A stretch of 64,000 nt of DNA from Ctena decussata (GCA_963989385.1 OZ022507.1:53951400-54015399), one strand, 5' to 3'. Positions 22,470 through 32,290 are shown, counted from the first letter of the stretch. Notes: generated by a model from the letters alone, not told the origin. Made by a program: numbers and translations.

Positions 22470-23340
22470 GGGTGTGAGGTGTGGATAGAAAAATCTGTCA
22501 CGAGTGTCACTGTTCGGCATCACGAGGTTTGCCAAGTGATGCCAAACAGTGATCCCGAGTGACGGATTTTCCTATTCACACTTCACACCCATGACAGATA
22601 CTTCTTCTTGCACACCACGTTTTGTTTTAACTTTAGAATTTGTTAAAATGTGTAATTTTCGTGCTTGAGAGATTTCTATTTGATTTTGAAAGAAGGCGCC
22701 GCTTTCAACGACCACCATTCGGTTCTTTACGTCAACGTTTGGCGGGCATAGACTGACGTCATCTTGCCGTCTTCGTGACGAAATCACCTAAAAAGCCAAC
22801 GTCACATGACGACGCAGATACGTGACCTCCATTACAACCAATGCATTGGATGCTCGTGATTTTTATCCGTCCTGGGTGAGAGTGAGATAACCAAGGTGAG
22901 ATGATAAGAATCTTTCATGGGTATGAGGTGTGGATAGAAAAATCTGTCACGAGGGTCACTGTCCGGTATCACGAGGCTTGCCGAGTGATGCCGAACAGTG
23001 ATCCCGAGTGACGGATTTTTCTATCCGCACCTCACACCCATGATAAATACTTCTTGTATACCACGTTTTGTATTATCCTTAGAATTTGTTAAAATTCGTA
23101 ATTTTAGTGCCTTAAAGGTTTCTATTTGACTTTAATAGAAGGCGCCGCCTTCAATGAACGCCATTGGGTTCTTTCCGTCAACGTCTGGAATGCACAAACT
23201 GGCGCCATTTTGCCGTCTTCGTGACGTAATCACCTAAAATGCCAACGTCACATGACGACGCAGACACTTGAACTCCATTACAACCAGTGCATTGAATGCT
23301 CGTGATTTTTATCCGGTCCTGGGTGTGATAACATGGGTCA
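22470..23340. repeat. Tandem duplication, ~448-bp unit x2
   Basis: Two head-to-tail units begin near 22475 and 22923. Each starts with an inverted repeat (gtgtggatagaaaaatctgtc and its mirror ending in the Cacaccca block around 'gatcccgagtgacggatttt'). Each continues through 'gaaggcgccgc', 'gacgtcat/cgccat' and 'tgacgacgcaga'. The unit is diverged by a few percent to ~15% by eye. Confidence 0.8.
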
Positions 23341-23346
23341 GATAAG

Positions 23347-23449
23347 ATTTGTAGGTACAGGGGAAGCACGCGGATATCCTTATCCGGTGTGCAAGAAAAG
23401 ATTTGTAAGGACAGGGGAAACACGCGGATATCCTTATCCGGTGTTCAAG
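23347..23449. repeat. Two-copy ~51-bp tandem repeat
   Basis: 'agatttgtaggtacagggga' is followed by 'cacgcggatatccttatccg' and then repeated with few changes. It adjoins the 448-bp duplication. Confidence 0.75.
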
Positions 23450-24330
23450 GAATAGTAATAGTAATAATTAATAGTAAATGATGAGAATAATGATAATTAT
23501 ATATAAAAAGTGTTTCACAAAGATATATAAATAAGCTACGATCTTTCTACAATAGATAGAAATAAATATATGACGCGATTTCAAATCCTTTTCAACAGTA
23601 TTTCAGTCATATTTGGACAATGGGAGGATGATAATGAAAGCCTGGGCGTATTTGAAACCCGTTTGCGGCTGACATGATTTCCACCTCCAACGAGAATTGA
23701 ATCCGGGACCGCTAGATCAGCAGACCAGTGCTTAACGATAGTAAACAGGCTGGTACATGTAAGTTGATGTAATTTTTATCGCGATAAATAGCCTGGACTA
23801 GGTGAGCTGAATTTTTTTCAAAATACAATGTCAAATTCGCCTACAGCCGATAGAAACACGGTGGTTTTGTGATAATTTTGCATTAACAAGGCGTACAGAA
23901 GAGACAAGGCCCTTTTAGTATGTTACATGTACTGGTATATCGGCAAATGATTCTAATATAGAGGATTTTATAATTACACTCGTGGCCATTTTATATGAAC
24001 TATATGAATCGAGGCTTTTGTGAGTTTCATAAATTTCATATGTAATGACCACGAGTGTAAGATTCTGTTATTTGTATGACCCTTTAAATGGGATTTATCG
24101 CCTTCAAAATGAGCATTATTTCATCAAGAAAACGCATTTTTGAAACGGTCGATGTCAATGACGTTAAATCATTGGTGCCATTTTTTACGTTTGGTCATAC
24201 GACTTTCATGTCACGACGTTATCCAGTAAATAACAAGGACGTCATAATATAAATAATTTATTTTTTTTACTCTAAGTAATTTTCTTTGCATATATCATTG
24301 TCTTACTGAGTAAACAGCGAAGTAACTCGA
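23450..24330. other. No gene seen; hairpin and SINE-like piece
   Basis: A reverse box-B-like GAATTGAATCC near 23693 may mark a SINE head. An inverted repeat pairs 'ttacactcgtggccatttta' (about 23975) with 'atgaccacgagtgtaa' (about 24045). Confidence 0.45.
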
Positions 24331-24625
24331 GAGACTAGAGACTTTCAACGCAAATGTACAGTTTCCTGTATCCTGGACTTTATAACATATTAGCACGTGT
24401 GGACTTGGGCGATTTTAAAACTTAAATGCATATCATTCGATAGGACTTGGGTTTACCTTTCTTATATAGAGACTTCTTTCTTCTCTAGAGACTAGAGACT
24501 TTCAACGCAAAGGTACAGTTTCCTGTATCCTGGACTTAATAACATTTTACCACGTGTGGACTTGGGCGATTTTAAAACTTAAATGCATATCATTCGATAG
24601 GACTTGGGTTTACCTTTCTTATAGA
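24331..24625. repeat. Tandem duplication, ~156-bp unit x2
   Basis: Both units read 'gagactagagactttcaacg', 'cagtttcctgtatcctgga', 'cacgtgtggacttgggcg' and 'ttcgataggacttgggttt', with only a few differences, suggesting a recent duplication. Confidence 0.85.
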
Positions 24626-25224
24626 ACCACTGTAAAATATCAAACAATAGGATACCCAGAGATCATTTTCATTGTTTCTGAAATACCCCGTGTTTGCATT
24701 ATTTTTGAAATGCCCCGTGTTGTGCATTTGCATGTATTAGGCAATTATTGGGAAAATTGGGAATGATGGGTTAAAATTTGTCACTGATGATAATGTGATA
24801 CGACTATCCCAGAGGGCACATTACGTTAAATCAACGTGAATCACCGTTCACTCAACCTCATGCCGTCGAATCAACGCTGATTCAATGTTGATTCAGATTT
24901 GTGCGCCCAGTGGGTATTACATGTAGATGAAAGAGGAGAAAGATAATGAAATTATACCACCACTTGCAACAGTAGTTTATAGAGGATAATAATTCACCTT
25001 AATTTACTGCACCCTTCTTGTGACTTGAAGCTTCACACATGATTGTCAAAGCAGGTCAGGTCAAATACTGGTGACAAGCCCAATACTTTGTCTTGTACAT
25101 GTATTTTCAGACGAGAGTTTAATAATTTGTAAATTACTGCACCTTATTTGTATTCAGTTAGAAAAGAAAATCCCGAATCTAGCCAAAAGGCACTTTACTG
25201 TATAAAAACAGAATCGGCTCGGTT
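24626..25224. other. No gene seen; short palindromic element near 24799-24914
   Basis: CCCAGAGGGCACA near 24809 is mirrored by TGTGCGCCCAGTGGG near 24900, with 'gaatcaacg' repeats between, giving a ~110-bp MITE-like element. The rest is AT-rich. Confidence 0.4.
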
Positions 25225-25412
25225 AAGTTTAACCTTTTCCTTCTGACCTCTTTATTCAAACCTCTTACTTCTAACTTCAAGACGTCTGACTTCTTACTAA
25301 TGACCTCTAACTTCTGACAGCTTACTTCTTACATTAATAGTCGACTTTTGATATCTTAGGTCTGACTCCTGAATTTCGACTTCTTACTTTCGACCTGTTT
25401 ATTCCGACTTCT

Positions 25413-25612
25413 GGGGCCGTATTTATAAAACGACTTAAGTGGTTGCTATGGTTTTGCTAAGGGTGAATTTCTATGAAGGAGATTCACTACAACTATGAAT
25501 AGACTGTTCCTCCAGAGCAAATTTTATAATTGGAGGGAATCTCCTTCATAGAAATTTAGTCTTAGCAACAGCTTAGCAACGACTTAAGTCGTTTTTTTTT
25601 AAATACGGCTCC
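25413..25612. repeat. 200-bp MITE (GGGGCCGTATTT...AAATACGGCTCC)
   Basis: Terminal inverted repeats GGGGCCGTATTTATAAAACG and CGTTTTTTTTTAAATACGGCTCC enclose mirrored 'gacttaagt', 'ggttgct / tagcaac' and 'tctatgaaggagatt / aatctccttcataga' blocks. It is almost entirely self-complementary. Confidence 0.8.
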
Positions 25613-25669
25613 TGATTTCTTACTTCAGAATACTGACTTCAGAATTGACCTCTTACTTCTGACCTCACA

Positions 25670-25904
25670 GTGGTAATACCAATTTCCCTACCCATATTTT
25701 CGACCGAGTCAGTCAACTACCATACAAGCCAACAGTGGTTTTCGACCGATACAATCCACAGCAGTATCAGCTCGGTCGACAGTCATTTACAATAGTACCA
25801 TTCACCTTTATTGGTAACGCTTACGATCGTATTCCCGATCGAAAGCCACTTTGTATAGTTTAGACTCGGTCGAAAGCACAGGTAGCCAAATTGGTATTAC
25901 CCCC
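25670..25904. repeat. 235-bp MITE (GTGGTAATACCAATTT...)
   Basis: The terminal repeats GTGGTAATACCAATTTCCC and their mirror AAATTGGTATTACCCC enclose TTTTCGACCGAGTC / ACTCGGTCGAAAGC. A partial third relative lies at 27724-27840. Confidence 0.8.
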
Positions 25905-26229
25905 GTGGACCCGTTTCTTCTAATTTCAGGCTTCTTATCTGACCTCTTACTTCTAGCTTCTTACATTTTACTTCTAACTTTTGGTTATTAACTTTCGACT
26001 TCTTACTTCTGACTCACTTACTACTTCTGATTTTTGCTCCCGACTTCTGACTTCTTACTTCCGACTTCTAATTTTCAAGTTTCTAGATTTTTGCACACTG
26101 ACAAACTCGTCATTTTCATCACGACTTTGCGAAGCGAAGACTGTTTATATACAATACCCTTCGTGTGCGATCAGGTGCGCGTTCCAGTGCGCGTGCGCGC
26201 GCCTTTATCAAAATATTCAACTCTTTCGA

Positions 26230-26640
26230 TTAGCTCAGTTTCTATGTAACCACAAGGGCTAGAGTCTTCAAACTTGCCCCATATATACTTGTTGGAAAGA
26301 TCTACTGAAAGCAGCGATGCATATAGGGACATAGTATATATTAAACGGATGATTGAACATAGAAAAATCATATTTTGCGTTTAGCTCAGTTTGTAAGTAA
26401 CCGCAAGTGCTAGAGTCTTCAAACTTGCTCCACAGATACCGCTGGGGAAGATCTACTGAAAGCAGTGATGCGTATTGGGCCCTAACCTTTATTTCACGGT
26501 TGATTAAACACAGAATAGATATTCACCTGTTGCTTTAGCTCAGTTTCTAAGTAACCGCAAGGCTAGAGTCTTCAAACTTCTACTGAAAATCTACTGAAAA
26601 CAACGATGTATATCCAAGTGGCACTTAATTGTCTTCTGGC
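26230..26640. repeat. Three-copy tandem repeat, ~145-160 bp units
   Basis: Units begin at about 26231, 26392 and 26536 with 'tagctcagtttctaagtaac' and share 'gctagagtcttcaaactt' and 'gatctactgaaagcag'. No coding function was seen. Confidence 0.8.
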
Positions 26641-26775
26641 AGTTCTTGTTTTATGTTTTCATTTCGCTCATCAGTCGATGTACTCTTTTTTTCCCTATTG
26701 TTTGCAAAGTTTGGCGCATTTCAACAATGCAGCATTAGTATTATTTTTTCTGAAACCGGTTTCTGTCTGAAGTAA
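26641..26775. other. No gene seen
   Basis: Short T-rich spacer between the three-copy repeat and the SINE. Confidence 0.4.
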
Positions 26776-27049
26776 GGTTGGTTGGTTGATTTGATGCTTA
26801 GCGTCCACGGTAAACAACTAAGGTCATGTCGGGACGGTCAGTTAACCTAACCACACTATTCCTGGGCAGGCTTAGACCTCCTAAGCGGTTAACCAGTACT
26901 AAGTGCACATACTTTCGCCAGTAACTGACAACTGCCCTTCTTGAATCAGCGGAAGGAGAAACGAAAGTATGTGGCCAGACCGGGATTCGAACCCAGGACC
27001 TCTGACTTACGAGTCAGGTGCCCTACCGATTGCGCTACCCGGCCCGGCT
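26776..27049 (-). repeat. tRNA-derived SINE, copy 2 (tRNA-Thr-like head)
   Basis: Read on the minus strand, the head is GGGTAGCGCAATCGGTAG (box A), then an anticodon-arm-like CCTGACTCGTAAGTCAG, then GGGTTCGAATCCCG (box B). This resembles tRNA-Thr(CGT). The body matches the copy at 11737-12010 in inverted order. The tRNA part is better preserved than in copy 1. Confidence 0.85.
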
Positions 27050-27264
27050 GTCTGAAGTAAGGGATGTGTGTCTGTAGAAGATCATAAATGTATGGTTTCA
27101 TAGCTTGTACTATATCATGTTACTCTTAAACACCTAATTCATACACTGAAATTTCAAGGTCTTATTTCTGCAGACGCTACTAATCGTAGTATCTTCTACA
27201 AATAGTTTTAAGGTGTAAATTCTACTTTCAAGTTTCCATATTCAACAGACGTCTAATTAATAGT
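27050..27264. other. No gene seen
   Basis: AT-rich spacer. Confidence 0.4.
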
Positions 27265-27473
27265 GGAGAGTCGGGTAAATTCGGACAGCGGGTAAATTCG
27301 GACAGTGACGATTTTCCCTTTTTATGTCAGTCTGGAACTAAAACAAAACAATAACTGGCCAAACAGTGAAAATCCTGATGAGACGGCTCATTATGAGCCG
27401 TCTCATCTGGATTTTCACTGTTTGCAATGGTATGTCCGAATTTGACCGCCTGCCCGAAGTTACCCGACTCTCC
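27265..27473. repeat. 209-bp MITE with a 63-bp near-perfect central palindrome
   Basis: The ends GGAGAGTCGGGTAAATTCGG and the mirror TTACCCGACTCTCC carry two 'aaattcggaca' phrases. The centre (27361-27423) is a palindrome around GAGACGGCTCAT-T-ATGAGCCGTCTC with one mismatch. A truncated relative is at 21249-21403. Confidence 0.85.
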
Positions 27474-27723
27474 CCTATGCATTCAATTTAGTAAATGAAA
27501 GCTTGCATATGTCATTGTGGATAAACTTCTGAATATGCTGGTTCTTGAAAAAGGACAAATATTAACCCAAAAGCTGCAAATTCTTGACGGGCGAGGATCA
27601 AAATCATATTGCTTCAAGAAGAGTTGTCTGATCAGGATCTGCCCATTTTGAACTTCACGATAGGAAGCCATGACAAATAAAACATTTCATGACAATAGGA
27701 CCATCTACATTCAAAGATCACGG

Positions 27724-27840
27724 CGCTAATACCAATTTGCCTACCTGTGCTTTCGACCGAGTCAGTCAATTACCATACATGCAAAAGTGGCTGTCGACAA
27801 TCGACAGCAGTATCAGCTCGGTAGAAATGTTTTATACATA
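27724..27840. repeat. Partial MITE of the TAATACCAATTT family
   Basis: 'ctaataccaatttgcctacc' and 'ctttcgaccgagtcagtcaa' match the left half of the element at 25670-25904. The right end is missing. Confidence 0.7.
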
Positions 27841-28356
27841 AATCACACCAGATTAACTATGTTTATAAGGCTGTTACAAAACAAAAAAACAGCCTGTAAC
27901 AAAAAGAAAAAGAGGTTGTTCATATTTCCAAAACTAGTTTGTCATCGTGGCTGAACAAATTTGATGACCAGGTCCATGGGGAACTATGACTCTGTTTCGT
28001 TTGGCAACAGCCATTGTGTATATACGAGTTAACTGGGATGTAAATGATCTTAGACAGTCAACGGCGATGTTTCTATTGCTTGAACGCGCAGATGCTATTT
28101 ATATGGCAGAACAATTATACACGCTTTGATTCTGAAATGTAGCACGCACTTATCCTGAAGCAGTTTCTACCTGCTATGCTTGTGACTTTATTGACACTAT
28201 TGTAAATGTCTGTGTGAATTTTGTGTCACTTTAAACTATGCATGTGCGGTACAAAATCGGAACATGCTCGGTTTTGCCAGCATCAGTGCGTTTAAAGTTG
28301 AGCCGCGACACGAAAACGAAATGTTATACGAAGCCCATTGCGCTTGGATGTAATGA
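27841..28356. other. No gene seen
   Basis: AT-rich, with a lone fragment GAGCCGCGACACGAAAAC at about 28302 matching one end of the fold-back family. Confidence 0.4.
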
Positions 28357-28447
28357 ATATACAGTGATTTGAGCTGACAATTACAGTTTCAACAGCTTTT
28401 TTAAAAAGCTGTTGAAACTGTAATTGTCAGCTCAAATCACTGTATAT
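28357..28447. repeat. Perfect 91-bp palindrome
   Basis: Two 45-nt arms that are exact reverse complements (from ATATACAGTGATTTGAGC to its mirror ending CACTGTATAT), separated by a single T at 28402. It has no resemblance to the neighbouring repeat families. Confidence 0.9.
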
Positions 28448-29151
28448 ACTTACTTTGTTTTTAACACGAGGAACAAAACCAACCCATTCGAACTCAGATA
28501 TGTATCTGACGTGGTGAACAGCTTGGGACAAAGTTTTTTTTTCTGTTTTGATGGTGGGATGGGGATGAAGGAGGGGGGGTGGTGGTTAGGCGATAGGGGC
28601 ACTAGAGAAAAATGTCGCTTATTCATATGGCATTGTGAAACGCACTTATACTGTACAGGTAGCACAAACGTAATCTTGTCGAAAGTCACTTAAATGTATC
28701 GCGTCCACACATCTGTGCTATCTGCGTCTTTATTTTAGTCTATGTTTGTCAAACAATGTTTCCTATAGTTTATATAAAAAAAAATATCTTTTAAACAGGA
28801 GTAAACATGGTAAAAAAATTAATTAATAAAACTGATATGAGTACTCTTATACTAGTACTGTACGAGTATATTTAATGTTGGGTGAAATTCTACTTCATCA
28901 TTCTTAAAATAATTACAATGACACTAATAGTAATAAAAAATGACAACTACATCATCGTTATTATTTTATCAAAATAAAATATTATTGCAAATATCATTAA
29001 TATTAATAACAATAATAATAAAAGTAATAATAATGACGACGGTACGGGATGATCAAAACCGCCAGTGGAATAATATTTTCATCTCTCTTTTAATATAACA
29101 TATGTTATTCACTATAGAACCAAATGTTGTAACTCTGCCTTCTGGCAGAGT
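28448..29151. other. No gene seen; AT-rich DNA left of the Polinton
   Basis: A/T-rich with AAT/ATT microsatellite-like runs (28900-29035). The last 47 bases contain a 20-bp half-palindrome (29105-29124) and an 11-bp-stem hairpin (GTAACTCTGCC / GGCAGAGTTAC) just before the target duplication. Confidence 0.45.
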
Positions 29152-29157
29152 TACATA
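29152..29157. repeat. Polinton target-site duplication, left
   Basis: TACATA, identical and in direct orientation to 48025-48030, immediately outside the terminal inverted repeat. Six bases is the Polinton rule. Confidence 0.95.
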
Positions 29158-29422
29158 AGTAGTAAAGGGTGCCACTCTGGACACGCCGTCCGGAGACTAA
29201 GTCCGCAGCCTGGGGCAGTCTCGGGTCGGGCGTGTCCAGAGGTGACACCGCCTTAGTAAGCTTGAAAAGGCTAGTTTGAAATAACTTAGTCTTTTTCATG
29301 GGGGAAAGTCTATGTTAAATGGCATAGGAGATGGCTTAAGAGGCTATACAGTAATATGCGTCTGCTATGAGTCTCTTGGCCCTGTATCTCAAGACCTCAC
29401 TATACCAGAGGCATAACTCTAT
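29158..29422. repeat. Polinton terminal inverted repeat, left
   Basis: 265 bp, matching the reverse complement of 47760-48024 at every base I compared. Begins AGTAGTAAAGGGTGCC and ends at the ACTCTAT shared with the right end, after which the two sides diverge. Confidence 0.95.
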
Positions 29423-29572
29423 AGCGTCAGTTGATGGTGTGAGTTGCTGTGGCATACTCTTGTTTATTCTGTTCAATTTCTGAGGCTTTACAGTAATATG
29501 CGTCTGCTATCAGTCTCTTGGTCCTGTATCTCAGGGCCTCAGTTTACCAGAGGCATAACTCTATAGCGTCAG
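29340..29572. repeat. Two-copy subterminal repeat (~92 bp) in the left Polinton end
   Basis: 'gaggctatacagtaatatgc' through 'ataactctatagcgtcagt' (29340-29431) recurs at 29482-29572 with ~10 differences. The first copy straddles the end of the terminal inverted repeat. Confidence 0.85.
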
Positions 29573-29782
29573 TACTTGTTCCTTGGGGATTATAAAATCT
29601 TGTATCTCGAGATTTTAATGTTCTGGACTGAAATTATTTCTTACTAGCCTTCTAAAGTTTACCTGAAAAAATAACAACGACTGTATTTTTTCAATAACAG
29701 AACTTTAATTACCCCGCTAACGAACTAACTGACGATTGACAAAGGATTAGGGTCGTCCCTCTGCCATCGTTTACAAACATAT
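29573..29782. other. 3' flank of the minus-strand gene block
   Basis: Non-coding sequence after the protease stop codon. The nearest AATAAA on the minus strand that I see is at 29468-29463, inside the subterminal repeat, so polyadenylation of the block may use terminal sequences. Confidence 0.35.
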
Positions 29783-30373
29783 TTACAACATCGTATACAT
29801 TGGATATTTCTTTGATAAACAATTGGTATATCTTAAGCATTTACAACTTTGAATCCTATGTTCAAAGAACTGGTCTGGTGGCGTTATTGTCTTTTTCACT
29901 GATAAGTATAGTCTTCCATAATTCAAACTGAACCACATTTCAATGTCTCTGTCATTTTGGTATGGATCTTCTCCTGTTCCCATCAGGTTCTCGTGAATGG
30001 CCGTCTTCAGATCTAGTCCTCTGCTTAGCTGATGTAATATGTAGATACAATACATTCCACACACTTTACTCCATGGACTCTGAAGCATCTCTGTATTTTC
30101 TATCCACGTCTTGGTATTTCTTTGTATGAATGGTAGAATGTAGTCTTCTAATGGTGGTTGTCCATATGAATCGAAGTAAATCGCCTTGTCATCTTTGAAG
30201 TATAAGGCCACCCAATGTTCTCCTGGTTTGTCCGAGTCATCTGTATTAATGATGTATGCTTTCACATCCAATGGCTTCTTCTGTGGCAGGAGATCCTTCG
30301 AGACAACTTTGGCGTTCAAATGCATAAGTTGAGACGCCTTGGACAGAAGGGCCGTCAATTCTAGCGTATTCAT
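29783..30373 (-). CDS. PRO: Adenain-type cysteine protease (PRO)
   Basis: A 196-aa maturation protease of the adenovirus/Ulp1 fold that would process virion proteins. The catalytic residues are visible: His53 in GEHWVALYF, Asp68 in YFDSYG, Gln98 in LQSPWS (oxyanion hole) and Cys105 in SKVCGMYC. The spacing matches adenoviral proteases and the length (196 aa) is usual. The start at 30373 gives MNTLELTALL, followed by the conserved KDLLP and IINTDDSDKPGEHW. This start lies 128 nt inside the preceding gene (30246-30986) in another frame, so either translation starts internally or the transcripts differ. It is the last gene of the minus-strand block. Confidence 0.93.
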   Translation of the reverse strand: MNTLELTALLSKASQLMHLNAKVVSKDLLPQKKPLDVKAYIINTDDSDKPGEHWVALYFKDDKAIYFDSYGQPPLEDYILPFIQRNTKTWIENTEMLQSPWSKVCGMYCIYILHQLSRGLDLKTAIHENLMGTGEDPYQNDRDIEMWFSLNYGRLYLSVKKTITPPDQFFEHRIQSCKCLRYTNCLSKKYPMYTML

Positions 30374-30986
30374 CTCTGTTGTAGGAGTCTAAGATTCTCA
30401 GTTCCCAGTATTTTTTCCAGTCTTCATTCAGTGGAGAGCAGTATTGGTTTTTCTTCAGAAACATCCAGTTTTTATAGGCTTCCACGGCTTCTTCCGGCGT
30501 GAGATGACTCATGCCTCTTGCATCTCCAGTGTCTTTTAAGCCAAATTTTAGGCACAGTTCATGGTTCCAGTCTTTGATGACATCGTAGATGTTGAGACAT
30601 TCTAATGCCGGTTCGTGATAGTGTAAGTCTCTTATCCAATCATCTCCGGCTCCTAGACAGAGCATGTGATTTTTCTGGCTGGGATGATCTATTCTGCAAC
30701 CTTCACACTCGTGTTGAGCATATTCTCTGACAGCTATTCTCAGGTTCTTTAGCATTGCAAATATCAAAGCAGTCTTGTCTTTGCCAATAAATGTTTTTGG
30801 TGGTGACACATCAAATTGTTCTAGCAGTTTTCCATTTTTATCACACACAGATCTGATCTTTGGGTGTAACAGCTGTTCAAGTTCGTCCTCCAAGGAACCA
30901 ATTTCGTCAGAGTAGGATCCATGTAGTTGTTCGTAGCATTCCACTCTAAACTTAAGTTCTTGTTCTACAAAGTATCCTTTGTTCAT
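30246..30986 (-). CDS. Polinton-associated protein of unknown function with a Cys/His motif
   Basis: A 246-aa protein that I do not recognise by function. A likely metal-binding cluster lies near residues 95-110: C-x2-C-x2-DHPSQ-x2-H-x2-C (CEGCRIDHPSQKNHMLC). An acidic N-terminal stretch precedes it and an aromatic, charged region follows (about 115-205). The C-terminal ~40 residues overlap the protease gene in a different frame (128 nt) and are less likely to be under protein-level constraint. It starts 4 nt after the major capsid gene ends (stop at 30991), consistent with a compact virion-gene block. Confidence 0.75.
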   Translation of the reverse strand: MNKGYFVEQELKFRVECYEQLHGSYSDEIGSLEDELEQLLHPKIRSVCDKNGKLLEQFDVSPPKTFIGKDKTALIFAMLKNLRIAVREYAQHECEGCRIDHPSQKNHMLCLGAGDDWIRDLHYHEPALECLNIYDVIKDWNHELCLKFGLKDTGDARGMSHLTPEEAVEAYKNWMFLKKNQYCSPLNEDWKKYWELRILDSYNRDEYARIDGPSVQGVSTYAFERQSCLEGSPATEEAIGCESIHH

Positions 30987-30990
30987 GGTC

Positions 30991-32286
30991 TCAGTAGTCT
31001 GTGATGACTTCTCTCAAACCGTTGATTTCTATTAGGTTGTCAAACTCTGCATATACTATGACGTTGATGGTCTTGCCGAGTGCTCTAGCAAACTGAAGTT
31101 CCACTCGCAGGTTGCCGGTTTTTATAGGATGTAGATGGCTCTGATCGGCTCCTTGGTCTGGCGTGAAATCGTATCCCCAGAAGCAGTATCCATCTTTGTA
31201 GTCGTCGTAGTCGATGTTACAATTCTGAATCTGATTTTGACTGCCCAAAGCTTGATACAGAGACATGTAAGATCTGAGATATTGATCCAAGTTAAATTTC
31301 GGTTCAAATGGTTTTCCATAAATGCTGTGACCGTCACAACTCACTTCAAGTTTGCTGAGACCGAAATGTTTGAAGTTGAAAGGATTTGTGGCGAACGATC
31401 CATTGAATGTTGCATTATCTACCATGCCAATGAATAATCGTTTTGGAAGTTGTCCCTGAAACAAGTGGTCCTCGACTTTTGATCTAAGACCGGTGCCTAT
31501 GGTAAATGTCTTAACTTCTACACGCCGTATGGGAAATTTTGCATTGTGATGTGCAATAGTTTGATTGAGATCATTGGCTATGGCTGGCAAAAGTTGAACA
31601 TTGCGAACCGATAAGACTGCTGCATCGATCTTAACCATAACAGGGTACTCATCCTTAGACATGATACAAAATTGAGGAGAAGCACGATTGAGACGAAGTC
31701 TTAATTCTATTCCATTAGGTAAATATTTTTCCTGCATGGCCAAATCTAGATGTAAACGCCCTTGAAGTTCCTTAGGGTTACTTAGTTCAAAAGGGGTTAT
31801 ACGGGCTGTTACATTGACATGACCAAAATCTTCAAAGTGACCAGGTTCGTCTTCGTACCAAAATTCTGCAGCTTTAAGTTGATTGTCTTTCACATCAGAT
31901 CCAAAAGAAAATAAGTTTTCAATGTAAGCCCTGTAGGGATACGTATCCATATTACTGGTCACCAGTTTATTGTTAAGATATAGATCAATTCCACTAAACA
32001 TACTGTGAAAGAAGTTGTTGATGGGAGCAACTTTTTTATCGTTCTCAAGATTGTCACCCTTTGCTCTCAAAATCCTGAATTTCAAGTACAAATAAGTTTG
32101 TGATAAATCAGTGTAATATTCCGTATGGCCTGGTACCACAAATTCGATGGGTGCATGATAACTGTCTAGAGAAGCTATGGGATGATAATCTATCCACTGA
32201 GAATCTTGCATGGTGGTCAGAGTTGGAGGAACAGTTTGCATGTCTATTTCAGACTTGCTACATTCACAAGATCCACTTTGCATCAT
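30991..32286 (-). CDS. MCP: Major capsid protein, double jelly-roll
   Basis: I call the start at Met codon 32286 (MMQSGSCECSKSEIDMQ). The longest frame begins at 32313 but would overlap the preceding gene's stop (32291). This gives 431 aa. The conserved features are the N-terminal CEC-x-KSEID segment, then DYHPIASL, PIEFVVPGHTEYYTDLSQT and the block ending FFHSMFSGIDLYLNN, as in the family seen in many animal Polintons (uncharacterised 'F54H12.2-like' proteins, modelled as double-jelly-roll capsids). It would form the hexon-like capsomers of an icosahedral particle. Penton and pVI-like genes lie directly upstream. Family assignment is from memory of the sequence pattern, not a search. Confidence 0.85.
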   Translation of the reverse strand: MMQSGSCECSKSEIDMQTVPPTLTTMQDSQWIDYHPIASLDSYHAPIEFVVPGHTEYYTDLSQTYLYLKFRILRAKGDNLENDKKVAPINNFFHSMFSGIDLYLNNKLVTSNMDTYPYRAYIENLFSFGSDVKDNQLKAAEFWYEDEPGHFEDFGHVNVTARITPFELSNPKELQGRLHLDLAMQEKYLPNGIELRLRLNRASPQFCIMSKDEYPVMVKIDAAVLSVRNVQLLPAIANDLNQTIAHHNAKFPIRRVEVKTFTIGTGLRSKVEDHLFQGQLPKRLFIGMVDNATFNGSFATNPFNFKHFGLSKLEVSCDGHSIYGKPFEPKFNLDQYLRSYMSLYQALGSQNQIQNCNIDYDDYKDGYCFWGYDFTPDQGADQSHLHPIKTGNLRVELQFARALGKTINVIVYAEFDNLIEINGLREVITDY

Positions 32287-32290
32287 TTTC

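Larger units (their letters stand above)
25225..26090. repeat. Degenerate (CTTCTGACTT)n pyrimidine repeat broken by two MITEs
   Basis: Long runs of 'acttctgacctcttactt' variants fill 25240-25412, 25613-25669 and 25915-26090. Two inverted-repeat elements (25413-25612 and 25670-25904) interrupt them. ORFs here come from the simple repeat. Confidence 0.8.

Noticed and set aside
26985..27049. A functional tRNA-Thr gene
   Set aside because: The anticodon arm has a wrong loop size, and the tRNA-like part is fused to a body repeated at 11.7 kb; it is a SINE head.
29105..29124. Extension of the Polinton terminal repeat out to 29105 / 48050
   Set aside because: The perfect direct TACATA repeats lie inside this pair, and the 5'-AG terminus plus 6-bp duplication rule fits 29158/48024. 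The outer inverted pair therefore belongs to the target.
31135..31437. 100-codon plus-strand ORF
   Set aside because: Antisense to the major capsid protein; no domain.
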